DNA of 19,948 bases. Origin: CAYOHG01 sp964465125. Its GTDB lineage: Bacteria; Planctomycetota; Phycisphaerae; UBA1845; Fen-1342. The stretch is taken from positions 1 to 19,948 of the forward strand of contig CAYXIO010000068.1 in assembly GCA_964465125.1 (NCBI GenBank). The letters run 5' to 3'. Shown here in pieces: positions 8,457 through 15,944 of this stretch (its first letter is position 1; each line of letters opens with the position of its first letter). The notes beneath the pieces are model-generated. The model searched no databases and was not told the origin of the DNA. It saw only the letters and a program-made list of their open reading frames with translations. The translations under genes and the position numbers were made by a program.

Positions 8457-8750
8457 TTAGCCGAGCACGGCGAGGATGTCGCTCTCATCCATGATGAGAA
8501 TCTCCTCGCCATCGACCTTAAGCTCTGTGCCGGCGTAGCTTGTGAAGAGGACGGTGTCGCCCTTGCGCACCTGCAACGCCTGGCGCTTGCCGCTGTCGAG
8601 CACCCGACCCTCGCCGACGCTGAGAACCGTGCCGCGCTTCGGCTTTTCCTTGGCCGAATCGGGCAGCACGATTCCGCCGGCCGTCTTGTCGTCGGCCTGC
8701 AGCCGCTTGACCATCACCTTATCGCCGAGGGGGCGAATCGACAGAGCCAT
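8457..8750 (-). CDS. groES: Co-chaperonin GroES (10 kDa)
   Basis: The 97-residue protein has the typical GroES start (IRPLGDKVMVKRL), the mobile-loop region (DDKTAGGIVLPDSAKEKP, with the IVL contact motif that docks on GroEL), and the family pattern KGDTVLFTSYAGTELKVDGEEILIMDESDILAVLG split over its second half. It caps the GroEL ring. AGGAG seven bases before ATG 8750 fixes the start. The TAA stop is followed closely by the small unknown gene. Its upstream spacer (8751-9058) carries the shared palindrome 254 bp before the ATG. Confidence 0.98.
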   Translation of the reverse strand: MALSIRPLGDKVMVKRLQADDKTAGGIVLPDSAKEKPKRGTVLSVGEGRVLDSGKRQALQVRKGDTVLFTSYAGTELKVDGEEILIMDESDILAVLG

Positions 8751-8915
8751 CGTCTTGCTCCTGCATCAATCGGCTGTTGGACGGATTGTGTCGGCCCGCC
8801 GTCAGCCCGTCAACGAAAAAAGCGAACGCACCGATACCGCGAAGGCGGCAAAGCAAACCCCGTGCCGGGGTTCTACGCACACGAGATCGAGACGTAACAC
8901 GCTGCAACAAGAATA

Positions 8916-8924
8916 GTTATAGCA
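8916..8924 (-). promoter_or_regulatory. Candidate extended -10 of groES
   Basis: The minus strand reads TTTTGCTATAACT, giving TGn-TATAAC, a close fit to an extended -10 element in an otherwise GC-rich spacer. It is about 165 bp before the groES ATG and about 80 bp downstream of the palindrome. A similar TTTGCTAT word lies 80 bp before htpX. No good -35 is visible. Confidence 0.35.
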
Positions 8925-8996
8925 AAACTCGCCCGGTTCGCGGAATCCGTCCGGCTCGCTGAATGGCAGCCGTCCAGGCACGCGGCCCCCATCGCG

Positions 8997-9011
8997 CTGC
9001 CAAGTTGGCAC
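8997..9011. promoter_or_regulatory. Shared chaperone-gene palindrome, groES copy
   Basis: The core TGCCAAGTTGGCA (8998-9010) is a perfect palindrome around G9004, which lies 254 bp before the groES ATG. Read on the minus strand, the 15-mer differs from the groEL copy at two positions. The distance to the start codon is almost the same as for groEL (252 bp). Confidence 0.6.
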
Positions 9012-9022
9012 GATGGACCGAG

Positions 9023-9070
9023 AGCCTCGGCGCCGCGCGGGCCTGCCCGCGGGCGCGCCTACCCGAGGCT
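9023..9070 (-). terminator. Large GC hairpin spanning the end of tpx
   Basis: AGCCTCGG (9023-9030) and CCGAGGCT (9063-9070) are perfect inverted arms that overlap the last codons of tpx. Inside them CGCGGGC/GCCCGCG (9036-9042/9045-9051) forms a second stem. There is no U-run, so it may be a weak terminator or a transcript 3'-end stabiliser that insulates tpx from groES. Confidence 0.4.
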
Positions 9071-9568
9071 TTGCACCGTCGCCAGGATCGCGTCGTAGTT
9101 CGGGTGCTCGGCGATTTCCGGTACGTATTCGACGTAGCGCAGCGTGTCGCCCTTGTCGACCACGAACACGGCCCGGCATTCGATGCGAAGATCGGGAATC
9201 AGCGTGCCGTAGGCCTGCCCGAACGCCGTCTCCTTGTGGTCGCTCAGCGCGATCATCCTCTCCGGGTTGATGTTCTCGGCGCCGCAGAAGCGCTTCTGCG
9301 CGACCGGCAGATCGCAACTGATGATGTAGGTCGTGACGTGCGGCAGCTTGGCCGCTTCGTCGTTGAAGCGCTTGGTCTGCATGGCGCACACGGGCGTGTC
9401 GAGCGACGGCACGACACTGAAGATGCGCACCTTCCCGGTCGTCTCAGAAAGCGACAGGTCGGACAGCAAATCTTTGCGCAGCCGGGCGTTGGGCGCCCGG
9501 TCGCCGACCTTGAGCTGCGGACCGGCGAGGTTGTGCGGAGTTCCCCTAAGCGTTACCGAACGTGCCAT
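9059..9568 (-). CDS. tpx: Thiol peroxidase (atypical 2-Cys peroxiredoxin)
   Basis: Starting at ATG 9568, preceded by GGGAG, the protein is 169 residues, close to the E. coli Tpx length; an in-frame ATG 15 bases upstream has no ribosome-binding site. The peroxidatic cysteine C61 sits in PSLDTPVC and the resolving cysteine C95 in KRFCGAENI, the same numbering as E. coli Tpx. The family reduces hydrogen peroxide and alkyl hydroperoxides with electrons from thioredoxin. Other supports are GDRAPNARL near the N-terminus and EYVPEIAEHPNYDAIL near the end. It lies upstream of groES on the same strand, but a 308-bp gap, a GC hairpin and a separate palindrome argue against strict co-transcription. Confidence 0.96.
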   Translation of the reverse strand: MARSVTLRGTPHNLAGPQLKVGDRAPNARLRKDLLSDLSLSETTGKVRIFSVVPSLDTPVCAMQTKRFNDEAAKLPHVTTYIISCDLPVAQKRFCGAENINPERMIALSDHKETAFGQAYGTLIPDLRIECRAVFVVDKGDTLRYVEYVPEIAEHPNYDAILATVQSLG

Positions 9569-9688
9569 GCTTGCTTCTCCCACCCGCGCGTCTCAGCCGC
9601 GGCGCGCGGATCGTACGCGGTAGTCTTCGACTGACGCCCTTCGACGCGGCGGATTGTATTCAAGCCGCGTTCGCCTGCCAAAAGTCCG

Positions 9689-10144
9689 TCAGCCGATCCG
9701 CCGGCCGCATTCCGGGCAGCGTTCCGAGATGCCGCGCAGGTCGTAGCCGCAATGCCGGCAAAGATGCACGCCCACGCCGCGCAGATAGGTCCAAAGCTGC
9801 TGACGCACGATGCGCCGCAGCGGCCACATGCTCGCGACCGCGCCGAACGCGGTCAGCGCGGTCACGTACCCGATCAGCGCCGCGGCCCGCAGGCCGGGGA
9901 ATGAGCCGCGCATCCGCAGCGTGCACTCGTCGATGACGCGCACGCCGAACCACAGCGCCGCAAGGACGCCGGCGCAGCAGAACAGCATCAGCAGCCAGTA
10001 GCTCGGCGCAGCAAACTGGGCGCGCCAGACGTGCAGGCGCGCCCGATTACGAGCGTCTTCAGAATCGAGCTGAGCCAACTGGTGGCGCGCGCCCGGCAGG
10101 TAGAAAACGGCTTCGTAAATCCACTGCCAGACGCGGCGCATCAT
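9689..10144 (-). CDS. Small membrane protein with C-terminal zinc ribbon
   Basis: The 151-residue protein has two predicted transmembrane segments (about residues 50-68, WLLMLFCCAGVLAALWFGV, and about 87-107). It ends in a four-cysteine zinc ribbon, CRHCGYDLRG...CPECGRRI. This CxxCGYDLRG...CPECG tail is common in uncharacterised planctomycetal proteins, where it follows membrane segments. The start is one of two adjacent ATG codons (10144 or 10141), with GAGG upstream. It is followed on the same strand by tpx about 120 bp later and preceded by the M3 peptidase gene (stop at 10169), only 24 bp away, so it may be co-transcribed with the peptidase. No function can be assigned. Confidence 0.8.
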   Translation of the reverse strand: MMRRVWQWIYEAVFYLPGARHQLAQLDSEDARNRARLHVWRAQFAAPSYWLLMLFCCAGVLAALWFGVRVIDECTLRMRGSFPGLRAAALIGYVTALTAFGAVASMWPLRRIVRQQLWTYLRGVGVHLCRHCGYDLRGISERCPECGRRIG

Positions 10145-10168
10145 GCCCGCCTCTGCACGGTGACCCGG

Positions 10169-12202
10169 CTACTCCAACCCGAGGTGCTTGAGGAACGCGT
10201 CCATCTTCGGCTCGCGGCCGAGATAGTCGCGGACCAGGTCGATTTCCTCCACCGAGCTGCCGCGCGCGAGGATCTTCTCGCGGTAGTACTGGCCGGCCTC
10301 GGGATTGAGCATGCCCTTCTCTTGGAAGCGCTGGAACATGTCCTGGGCGTAGACGAGCGACCACATGTAGCCGTAGTAGCCGGCCTGGTAGCCGTTCAGG
10401 TGCCCGAACGAGGCCTGGAAATAGACATTCGGCACAGGCTCGTACAGCTCGATCTGCGGGAACAGGTCGTTGGCGACCTTGGTCGTGTCGACCACGCCGT
10501 CCTTGACGGTGTGATACGCCAGGTCGACCGAGCCGTAGTACACCTGGTGCTCCCAGTACATGCCGGAGCCGACGTTGCGCGCCTTGACCATCGCCTTGAC
10601 CAGCTCGTCGGGGATGACCTCGCCGGTCTTGTAGTGCTTCGCGAAGGTTTTCAGGATGTCGGCATCCCAGACCCAGTTCTCGAACATCTGCGAGGGGGCC
10701 TCGACGTAGTCGCGCGAGACGTTCGTGCCGGCTTGCGTGCCGTAGCGGGCCGTGCTCAGGATGGTGTGCAGGCAGTGGCCGAACTCATGGAAGAAAGTGG
10801 CCACTTCATCATGCGGCATGAGCGAGGGCTTGTCGGCGGTCGGCTTGGGGAAGTTGCAGACCAGCGCCGCGAGCGGCTTCTGCTCTTCGCCGTCGCTCCA
10901 GAGCTTGTGCTGGCGCAGGCCCCACTGGGCGGCGTGGTTGTACTTGTTCGGGCGCGGGTAGAGATCGATGTAGAACATGCCGAGCGGCTTGCCGCCCTTC
11001 TTGTCCATCACCTCATAGAGCTTGACGTCCTCGTGCCACAACGGCATGCCGCGCGACGAGGCCTGGGCGGTGATGTCGCGGTATTCGAGTCCGTAGAGCG
11101 ACTGCGTGATGCCGAAGAGGCCGTCGATCACGGCCTGCATCGGGAAGTATTCCTTCACCACTTCGCTGTCGACCGCGTACTTGGTCTTCTTCAGGTAGTT
11201 CTCGTAGTAAGTGAAGTCCCAGGGGTAGACCTTCGCGTGGGGATCTTTCGTGTCCTCGCGCTTGGCGGCCAGAAACTCGGCCAGGTCGTGCTCGGCCTTC
11301 TTGCGCAGCTTGGGCCGCAGCTCATTGTAGAACTTCTCGACGTTGGCCGGCGTCTTGGCCATGCGCGGCTCGATCTCGTACTCGGCCGCACTCGCGTAGC
11401 CCAGCATGGTGGCGGCCTGGGCCCGCAGCTTGAGCATTTCCTCCAGCTTGCGGACGTTCTGTTGGCCGCCGCGGCGCTTGTACGCGATCCAGATCTTGGC
11501 GCGGGTCGCCGCGTTGCTGCACAGGTCCTGAATCGGGACGTAGGTCGGATAGTCCATTCCCACCAGCAGCAGGTCGCCGACGCGCGGCTGGGCGTCGAGG
11601 ATCTCCCTGGGCGTGCCCGCCAGCTCGGCCTCGGTCAGCGGAACGCGCGTTTCGTCGTCGCGGATGGCGGAATCGAACTCGATCCCCAGCTTGGTGATCT
11701 GCATCTGGATGCGCTTGACTTCCTCGCGCTTGTCGGCGGGCAACTCCATCCCCGCCCGGCGAAACTCGCGCATCAGGTCGGTCAGCAGCAGCTTCTGATC
11801 GCCCTGAAGCGCCGGCTTCGTGTCCGCGAAGCTCTTCACCGCCTTGTACAGGTCCTCACGCTTGAACAGCCCGATCATCCAGTTGGTGTATTCCTCCTCG
11901 GCGCGCTGGCCGCGGGCGCGCTCGTCGGCGTCGGTCGAGACGTAGGCCAGGAACTGCGTCATGCTGGTGTCGTTCTCAAGCTGCACCAGCAGGTCGTCAA
12001 TCGCCTCGATCGTGTTGGCGAAGGTGCGCGGGCCGGCCGCCACGAGCTTGGCCACCGACGCCTCGGCCTTTTCGAGCGCCTCGCGGATCGGCGAGTCGGA
12101 GGGAATCGTGTCAGCCAGCGCCGCCGATCCGATGCTCGTCGCCGGAATCAGGAACGCAACGCACAGCGCGGTCCACCGCCGCAGGGGGGTTCGTTTCAGC
12201 AC
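10169..12202 (-). CDS. Exported M3-family zinc metallopeptidase (thimet oligopeptidase / PrlC / Dcp type)
   Basis: The start is GTG 12202: GGAG lies seven bases upstream and a signal peptide follows (VLKRTPLRRWTALCVAF ... GSAALA), whereas the longer in-frame extension looks non-coding. The mature part of the 677-residue protein covers the whole M3 domain. The zinc site is H472-E473-F474-G475-H476 with the third ligand E501 in DYVEAPSQ, 25 residues after the second His. Downstream segments typical of M3 enzymes (YGYMWSLVYAQDMF, the C-terminal PKMDAFLKHLGL) are present. The family cleaves short peptides inside a closed channel. Most bacterial M3 enzymes are cytoplasmic, so an export signal is notable, though a periplasmic Dcp precedent exists. 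It is divergent from htpX, another protease gene. Confidence 0.92.
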   Translation of the reverse strand: MLKRTPLRRWTALCVAFLIPATSIGSAALADTIPSDSPIREALEKAEASVAKLVAAGPRTFANTIEAIDDLLVQLENDTSMTQFLAYVSTDADERARGQRAEEEYTNWMIGLFKREDLYKAVKSFADTKPALQGDQKLLLTDLMREFRRAGMELPADKREEVKRIQMQITKLGIEFDSAIRDDETRVPLTEAELAGTPREILDAQPRVGDLLLVGMDYPTYVPIQDLCSNAATRAKIWIAYKRRGGQQNVRKLEEMLKLRAQAATMLGYASAAEYEIEPRMAKTPANVEKFYNELRPKLRKKAEHDLAEFLAAKREDTKDPHAKVYPWDFTYYENYLKKTKYAVDSEVVKEYFPMQAVIDGLFGITQSLYGLEYRDITAQASSRGMPLWHEDVKLYEVMDKKGGKPLGMFYIDLYPRPNKYNHAAQWGLRQHKLWSDGEEQKPLAALVCNFPKPTADKPSLMPHDEVATFFHEFGHCLHTILSTARYGTQAGTNVSRDYVEAPSQMFENWVWDADILKTFAKHYKTGEVIPDELVKAMVKARNVGSGMYWEHQVYYGSVDLAYHTVKDGVVDTTKVANDLFPQIELYEPVPNVYFQASFGHLNGYQAGYYGYMWSLVYAQDMFQRFQEKGMLNPEAGQYYREKILARGSSVEEIDLVRDYLGREPKMDAFLKHLGLE

Positions 12203-12282
12203 TTCAGTTCTCCGAGAAGGTCCTCGCCCATCCGGGCCGACCGACCACGACGGCACGCCGGCGGCCGCCGGGCGGAACCCGC

Positions 12283-12310
12283 AGCATACGCGCCCGTCCG
12301 TTCGCCGCAA
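12283..12310 (-). promoter_or_regulatory. Candidate promoter of the M3 peptidase gene
   Basis: On the minus strand TTGCGG (12305-12310) and TATGCT (12283-12288) are 16 bp apart, the same hexamers as before R2lox. The -10 box ends about 80 bp before the GTG start at 12202. Confidence 0.4.
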
Positions 12311-12414
12311 GCCAAAGTGGGCCGGGTTGGCCAAGCCCGCAGTGCCAATGCGGCAGCCGATTCGAATTCGCGGCACGTTTCGGAATCGACGATCAACCCA
12401 GTCCCGCCGGGTCA

Positions 12415-12435
12415 GAATCGCCCGCGTGGCGATTC
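12415..12435. promoter_or_regulatory. Perfect palindrome GAATCGCC-N5-GGCGATTC
   Basis: The arms of 8 bp are exact (12415-12422 and 12428-12435) with a 5-bp centre. The palindrome is located between the divergent M3 peptidase and htpX starts, about 140 bp before htpX. It could be an operator or an RNA hairpin; nothing identifies the factor. Confidence 0.4.
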
Positions 12436-12575
12436 CGCAAGCCGCGCGCCTGCGTTTGCGACCCAACTACGCGCGCTGGCACGTCGTTTGCTATTCACGG
12501 CGCCGTATGGCCGCGGCGCGGGTCAGGCTAGAATCCCGCGACTCGACCCGTGTGAAAAGACGAGGAACCTGCGCA

Positions 12576-13430
12576 ATGCGATTCGTGAACAACGTCAAGA
12601 CGACCATTCTGCTGGCCGCGCTGATCAGCCTGTGCATGCTGCTGGGCTACGGCTTTTTCGGCGGACCGATGGGCATGACGATCGGGCTGTTCATCGGCCT
12701 GTTCATGAACCTCGGGGTCTTTTTCTACAGCGACAGGATCGCGATCGCCTCGATGCGCGGGCAGCAGATTTCACGGCAGGACCTGCCCTGGCTGCATGAC
12801 ATGATCGCCGATCTCGCCGAGCGAGCCGGCTTGCCCATGCCGCGCGTCTACGTCTGCCCGCAGCAGGCTCCCAACGCATTCGCCACTGGCCGAAGCCCGA
12901 AACACGCGGCCGTCGCAGTCACGGAAGGCATGCTGCGCGCGTTCTCGCGCGACGAGATCGAAGGTGTCATGGCGCATGAGCTGGCGCATGTGCGGCACCG
13001 CGACACGCTGATCTCCACGCTCGCCGCGACGATGGCGGGCGTCATCAGCCACGTCGCGTACATGGCGATGTGGTTCGGCGGCGGAAGCGACCGTCGCGAC
13101 AATCCGCTCGGCGCCATCGGAATGATCGCCATGATCGTCCTCGCACCCCTGGCCGCCGCGCTGATCCAGATGGCCATCTCGCGGCAGCGGGAATACGCGG
13201 CGGACAACTTCGGCGGCGAGCTGTGCGGCAACCCGCTCAAGCTGGCCCGCGCCCTGGAGCGGCTCGGCGCGCTCAACGAGCGCATTCCGACCGACACCAA
13301 CCCTGCGTTTCATTCGATGTACATCGTCGAGCCGCTGCACGGCGGCGTCGCCAGCCTGTTCAGCACGCACCCGCCGCTGGAGAAGCGCATCACCGCCCTG
13401 CGTCGGCAGGCGGCCGAGATGGGGTTGTAG
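12576..13430 (+). CDS. htpX: Membrane metalloprotease HtpX (M48 family)
   Basis: ATG 12576 is preceded by GAGGA and gives a 284-residue protein, close to E. coli HtpX (293). It opens with two hydrophobic segments (ILLAALISLCMLLGYGFF and GMTIGLFIGLFMNLGVFFY). It carries the zinc motif H134-E135-L136-A137-H138 and the third ligand E206 in REYAAD, then two more hydrophobic segments around the catalytic region, as in the family. NAFATGRSP and the C-terminal STHPPLEKRI are further HtpX/Ste24 hallmarks. HtpX degrades misfolded inner-membrane proteins together with FtsH and is heat- or envelope-stress inducible in other bacteria. It is divergent from the M3 peptidase and convergent with a dockerin gene. 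Confidence is high. Confidence 0.96.
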   Translation: MRFVNNVKTTILLAALISLCMLLGYGFFGGPMGMTIGLFIGLFMNLGVFFYSDRIAIASMRGQQISRQDLPWLHDMIADLAERAGLPMPRVYVCPQQAPNAFATGRSPKHAAVAVTEGMLRAFSRDEIEGVMAHELAHVRHRDTLISTLAATMAGVISHVAYMAMWFGGGSDRRDNPLGAIGMIAMIVLAPLAAALIQMAISRQREYAADNFGGELCGNPLKLARALERLGALNERIPTDTNPAFHSMYIVEPLHGGVASLFSTHPPLEKRITALRRQAAEMGL

Positions 13431-13455
13431 TTCAAGCGGATGCTACGACAGCACG

Positions 13456-13535
13456 CATAGCGAATAGCGTAGAGCGAATGATGACCGCCCCGCCGCGTCC
13501 ATGCGCTCTTCACTATGCTCTTTCGACATTCGCGA
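13456..13535. repeat. Facing copies of the TAGCGAAGAGCGAA-type repeat
   Basis: TAGCGTAGAGCGAA (13465-13478) has one mismatch to the dispersed 14-mer. GCTCTTCACTAT (13504-13515) has one mismatch to its inverse. The two copies point toward each other in the 136-bp gap between convergent htpX and the third dockerin gene, so transcripts from either side could fold here. Confidence 0.45.
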
Positions 13536-13566
13536 ACCCCCATTCATCCGCAACGCGGACCACGCG

Positions 13567-15042
13567 TCAGCAACTTGTTCCAAACGCCGCCAGGAGCGTG
13601 GAGAGGTCCAGCAGGTCTACCAAGCCGTCGCCGTTGAGATCGCCTTCCGCCGCTCCCCCGAACTGACCGAAGTTCACCAGCAGGATGCTGAGGTCGTTCA
13701 GGTCGATCTGCCCGCTGTTGTCGAGGTCGGCCGGGCACGGCGATGGTGAGGGTCCGACCGCGCTGAGTGGCGCGTCCGCGCCGCCGTCGAAGACTCCCAC
13801 ATTGACCGTCGCAGCCTGCGGCGGGGTATTCGCGTCGAAGCGGAAGTTGAACAGCGTGCCCCAGCGGCAGGCATTGGCGTTCGGGTTGGTCGCCTTGGTT
13901 TCAGTGGTCCAGATCAGCCCGCCGCCGGCCAGCGTGACGCTCCAATCCGCATTCTCGAAGTCCGCGCCGGTGCTCTGCGGACCGTGATTCAGCGGATAGT
14001 GAAATCCGACGTTGCGAATCTGCACCCCCGCCGGCACCGGCACGCGGAAACGATAGAACGCGCGCGAGTAATTCATGTTGCACAGCGCGAACTCGTAGCG
14101 CCAGTCACTGTTGCCCAGGCCGGTCACTTGATAGGCGAGGACCGCCCATCCGTCGTTCGCGTCGGGGAAGAACGGCACCTGCGTCGCCCCGATCCAGGCT
14201 TCGAGCGCGGGCGATTCGACCTGAGTCGCCCCGGACGTCGCAAACGAGAAATCGCCGCTGCCGTTGGGCCCCGAGACCAACACGCGGCGGTAGGAAGCGT
14301 TGTTGTCACCGTGGCCCGACGCGGCATCGTCGGGCGCGACGACGCGCGCCTCGACAAAGTAATCTGCGACGCCGACGAGGTCCGTGTCGCTCACCAGCAG
14401 GCGGTGCGAAACGCCGTCATGCGTGTGCCCGGAATGATTGTTTGCGCCCGACGAAAAGGCGCCCGTGAACGGGTTGATCCAGGAGCGCGCCCCGAGCTGG
14501 TTCTGATCGCCGTTGGCGCCGGCGCTGTCCGAAGTGGAGCAGCCCGGCCCGAGCAGACTGGTTCCGCAGCCGCCCGCGGGTACGCACGTGGCGCACTGGC
14601 TCTGCTCCAGCGGACAGAATCCGTGACGCGCCCACGATTGGCCGATCTGCTCGAAGCGCTCCGCACCTCCCACCGACCGCAATCGATACAGATTCAGCGC
14701 AACCGCCGGGTGCCCGCTGCTGGGGAAAGGAAACCAGGCCGACGGCCCGCCGCCCAGGTTGCAGACCACGGTGCCTGCGGAGAGCCCCACCTGGCCGAGG
14801 CCGGGGTCGCCCACCCGGCCCATTTGCTGCATGCTGGTCAGGTCGCCGATCGTGAGGTCGACGGACGGATCGATGCCGCGCTCATCCTGCTGCGGCTCGA
14901 TCGTTCGTGGGGGCAATGCTCCGTCGCTGACGGCGCGCGGTCGGCCTGAGTCACCCGCGTAACTTCCGCCGCAGGCGAGCATTGCGAAACAGACGGCCCA
15001 TCCGATCGCATCAAAGCGCAGTGCCAGCCGGCGCGTTCGCAT
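13567..15042 (-). CDS. Exported protein with C-terminal dockerin-like module (unknown main domain)
   Basis: ATG 15042 is preceded by GGGAG and begins a signal peptide (MRTRRLALRFDAIGW ... GGSYAG); the frame continues upstream but that extension has shadow-like composition. The 491-residue protein has a Cys-rich middle (FCPLEQSQCATCVPAGGCG ... GPGCSTSD), a segment with NPFTGAFSSGANNHSGHTHDG, and then a beta-rich region with many Asn and aromatic residues. I cannot assign these to a named family. The last 56 residues form the dockerin-like module (C436 to C491), with loops DLDNSGQIDL and DLNGDGLVDL. It is less similar to the other two dockerin modules than they are to each other. Predicted to be secreted or surface-attached; function unknown. 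Confidence 0.8.
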   Translation of the reverse strand: MRTRRLALRFDAIGWAVCFAMLACGGSYAGDSGRPRAVSDGALPPRTIEPQQDERGIDPSVDLTIGDLTSMQQMGRVGDPGLGQVGLSAGTVVCNLGGGPSAWFPFPSSGHPAVALNLYRLRSVGGAERFEQIGQSWARHGFCPLEQSQCATCVPAGGCGTSLLGPGCSTSDSAGANGDQNQLGARSWINPFTGAFSSGANNHSGHTHDGVSHRLLVSDTDLVGVADYFVEARVVAPDDAASGHGDNNASYRRVLVSGPNGSGDFSFATSGATQVESPALEAWIGATQVPFFPDANDGWAVLAYQVTGLGNSDWRYEFALCNMNYSRAFYRFRVPVPAGVQIRNVGFHYPLNHGPQSTGADFENADWSVTLAGGGLIWTTETKATNPNANACRWGTLFNFRFDANTPPQAATVNVGVFDGGADAPLSAVGPSPSPCPADLDNSGQIDLNDLSILLVNFGQFGGAAEGDLNGDGLVDLLDLSTLLAAFGTSC

Positions 15043-15374
15043 TATGAGCTCCCAGACGGCCACTCCCAGCCAAGGTCTTCCGGAGATTAGCGGCGGCGAC
15101 TTCCGCGCCGCAAGCGCAAATGCCGAGACCCGCCAGTCGGCGCGCGGATCATGCGCCTGCGGCGCTTGACGCGCGCCGCGGCCAGTCCTAGCCTGCGTTG
15201 AGGCTGCGCGAGTGCTGCTGACCTGTTTCGACTGCCAGTCTGCCGCCGCGAAACCATCCTCGTCGCAGCCGGTGAAAATCAGAACGCGCTCGCCGATTCG
15301 ACCGTGGCTGCCCCGGCGCAGTCCGACGGAGCATAGCCGAACGCCGCATCGGCCTTCCACAGGGGGGAACGGCC
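15043..15374. other. Divergent intergenic region between the third dockerin gene and the LuxR-type gene
   Basis: This 332-bp spacer separates two divergent starts. I see the two ribosome-binding sites at its ends (GGGAG for the dockerin gene, AGGGGGG for the regulator) but no convincing promoter, palindrome or additional gene. In-frame upstream extensions of the dockerin gene cross it without protein-like composition. Confidence 0.5.
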
Positions 15375-15713
15375 GTGTTTGGAACGCGGCACACCCAATC
15401 TTCCGTGCCGCAGTGGACGAAGTCATCGGATCATCCTCCCGGTCGAACCGTCTTCAGCAACGCCGAATGGCGGGCGATGGCGGCGCTCCTGGGGCTCTCG
15501 CCGCGCGAACTACAGATTCTCCAGGGCCTCTTCGACGACCGCACGGAGGCGGGCATCGCCTACGACCTGCACATCTCGCCACACACCGTCCACACGCACG
15601 TCGAACGCCTCTACCACAAGCTTGGCGTCGGCAGCCACTGCGCCCTGGCGGTGCGGATGATCGCGGAGTACCGCGCGCTGCGCCCGGGTGACCCCGATAC
15701 TCCGGACGGCTGA
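15375..15713 (+). CDS. Stand-alone LuxR/GerE-type helix-turn-helix regulator
   Basis: The 112-residue protein starts at GTG 15375, with AGGGGGG about eight bases upstream. Residues about 41-95 form a LuxR-type HTH: LSPRELQILQGLFDD, then GIAYDLHISPHTVHTHVERLYHKLGV, the classic recognition helix and dimer contact pattern. The N-terminal ~35 residues have no receiver or ligand-binding domain, so the protein is an orphan DNA-binding domain. It is divergent from the third dockerin gene and precedes the PEP-CTERM gene by 231 bp, so either surface-protein gene could be its target. A minimal LuxR domain could alternatively be an accessory partner of a larger regulator. The HTH call is firm; the target is inference. 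Confidence 0.85.
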   Translation: MFGTRHTQSSVPQWTKSSDHPPGRTVFSNAEWRAMAALLGLSPRELQILQGLFDDRTEAGIAYDLHISPHTVHTHVERLYHKLGVGSHCALAVRMIAEYRALRPGDPDTPDG

Positions 15714-15728
15714 CGGCTGTCCGAGTGA

Positions 15729-15767
15729 CGCCTCGAAAGCCGACTTTCACGCCCCGCCTGCGAGGCG
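15729..15767 (+). terminator. Hairpin after the LuxR-type gene
   Basis: CGCCTCG (15729-15735) pairs with CGAGGCG (15761-15767), and a small GAAAG/CTTTC stem lies within the loop. It begins 16 bp after the stop codon. There is no U-run, so it is only a possible terminator. Confidence 0.3.
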
Positions 15768-15944
15768 CCAACATGGCGTCCGGGCGTCCATGCGGCATGC
15801 GCGGGGGGTCGCCCTTGGCACGCGCGCTTCGTGACGACGCGCCGCTGAGGGCCCTCGAACAAGTGCTCAGGCACGCGGCCATCGCCTGTTCAGCCTCCCG
15901 GCGCGATGATCGCTACCGCATACCCGACAGAAGGAGGATCCAAC

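Larger units (their letters stand above)
8751..9058. promoter_or_regulatory. groES upstream region
   Basis: The 308-bp spacer between tpx and groES holds the palindrome at 8997-9011, an AT-rich patch with an extended -10-like TGCTATAAC (minus strand, 8924-8916), and part of the tpx end hairpin. The AT-rich patch resembles one upstream of dnaK. I see no gene in it. Confidence 0.6.
12203..12575. promoter_or_regulatory. Divergent regulatory region between the M3 peptidase and htpX
   Basis: This 373-bp region serves two divergent starts. It contains a candidate peptidase promoter (12283-12310), three palindromes (12324-12338, 12337-12353, 12415-12435), and a TTTGCTATTCA word at 12487-12497, about 80 bp before the htpX start, that resembles the extended -10 of groES. 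The shared chaperone palindrome is not present here. Confidence 0.55.

Noticed and set aside
8997..9018. TTGGCACG near 9005 as a sigma-54 promoter
   Set aside because: The -24-like TGGCACG is present, but the -12 TTGC at the required spacing is missing, and its plus-strand direction points away from groES.
12203..12466. N-terminal extension of the M3 peptidase
   Set aside because: It would bury the signal peptide 90 residues inside and lacks family similarity. GTG 12202 with GGAG is the better start.
10031..12799. Very long plus-strand open frame (about 920 codons) opposite the M3 peptidase
   Set aside because: It is the antisense shadow of the M3 gene in high-GC DNA: its composition is dominated by Val, Leu, Asp, His and Arg as expected from reverse-complemented codons. 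It has no domain, and the minus strand encodes a complete M3 enzyme.
15043..15426. N-terminal extension of the third dockerin gene to an upstream ATG
   Set aside because: The ATG at 15042 has GGGAG and a signal peptide. The extension is Arg/Ala-rich without protein character and overlaps the divergent LuxR-type gene.
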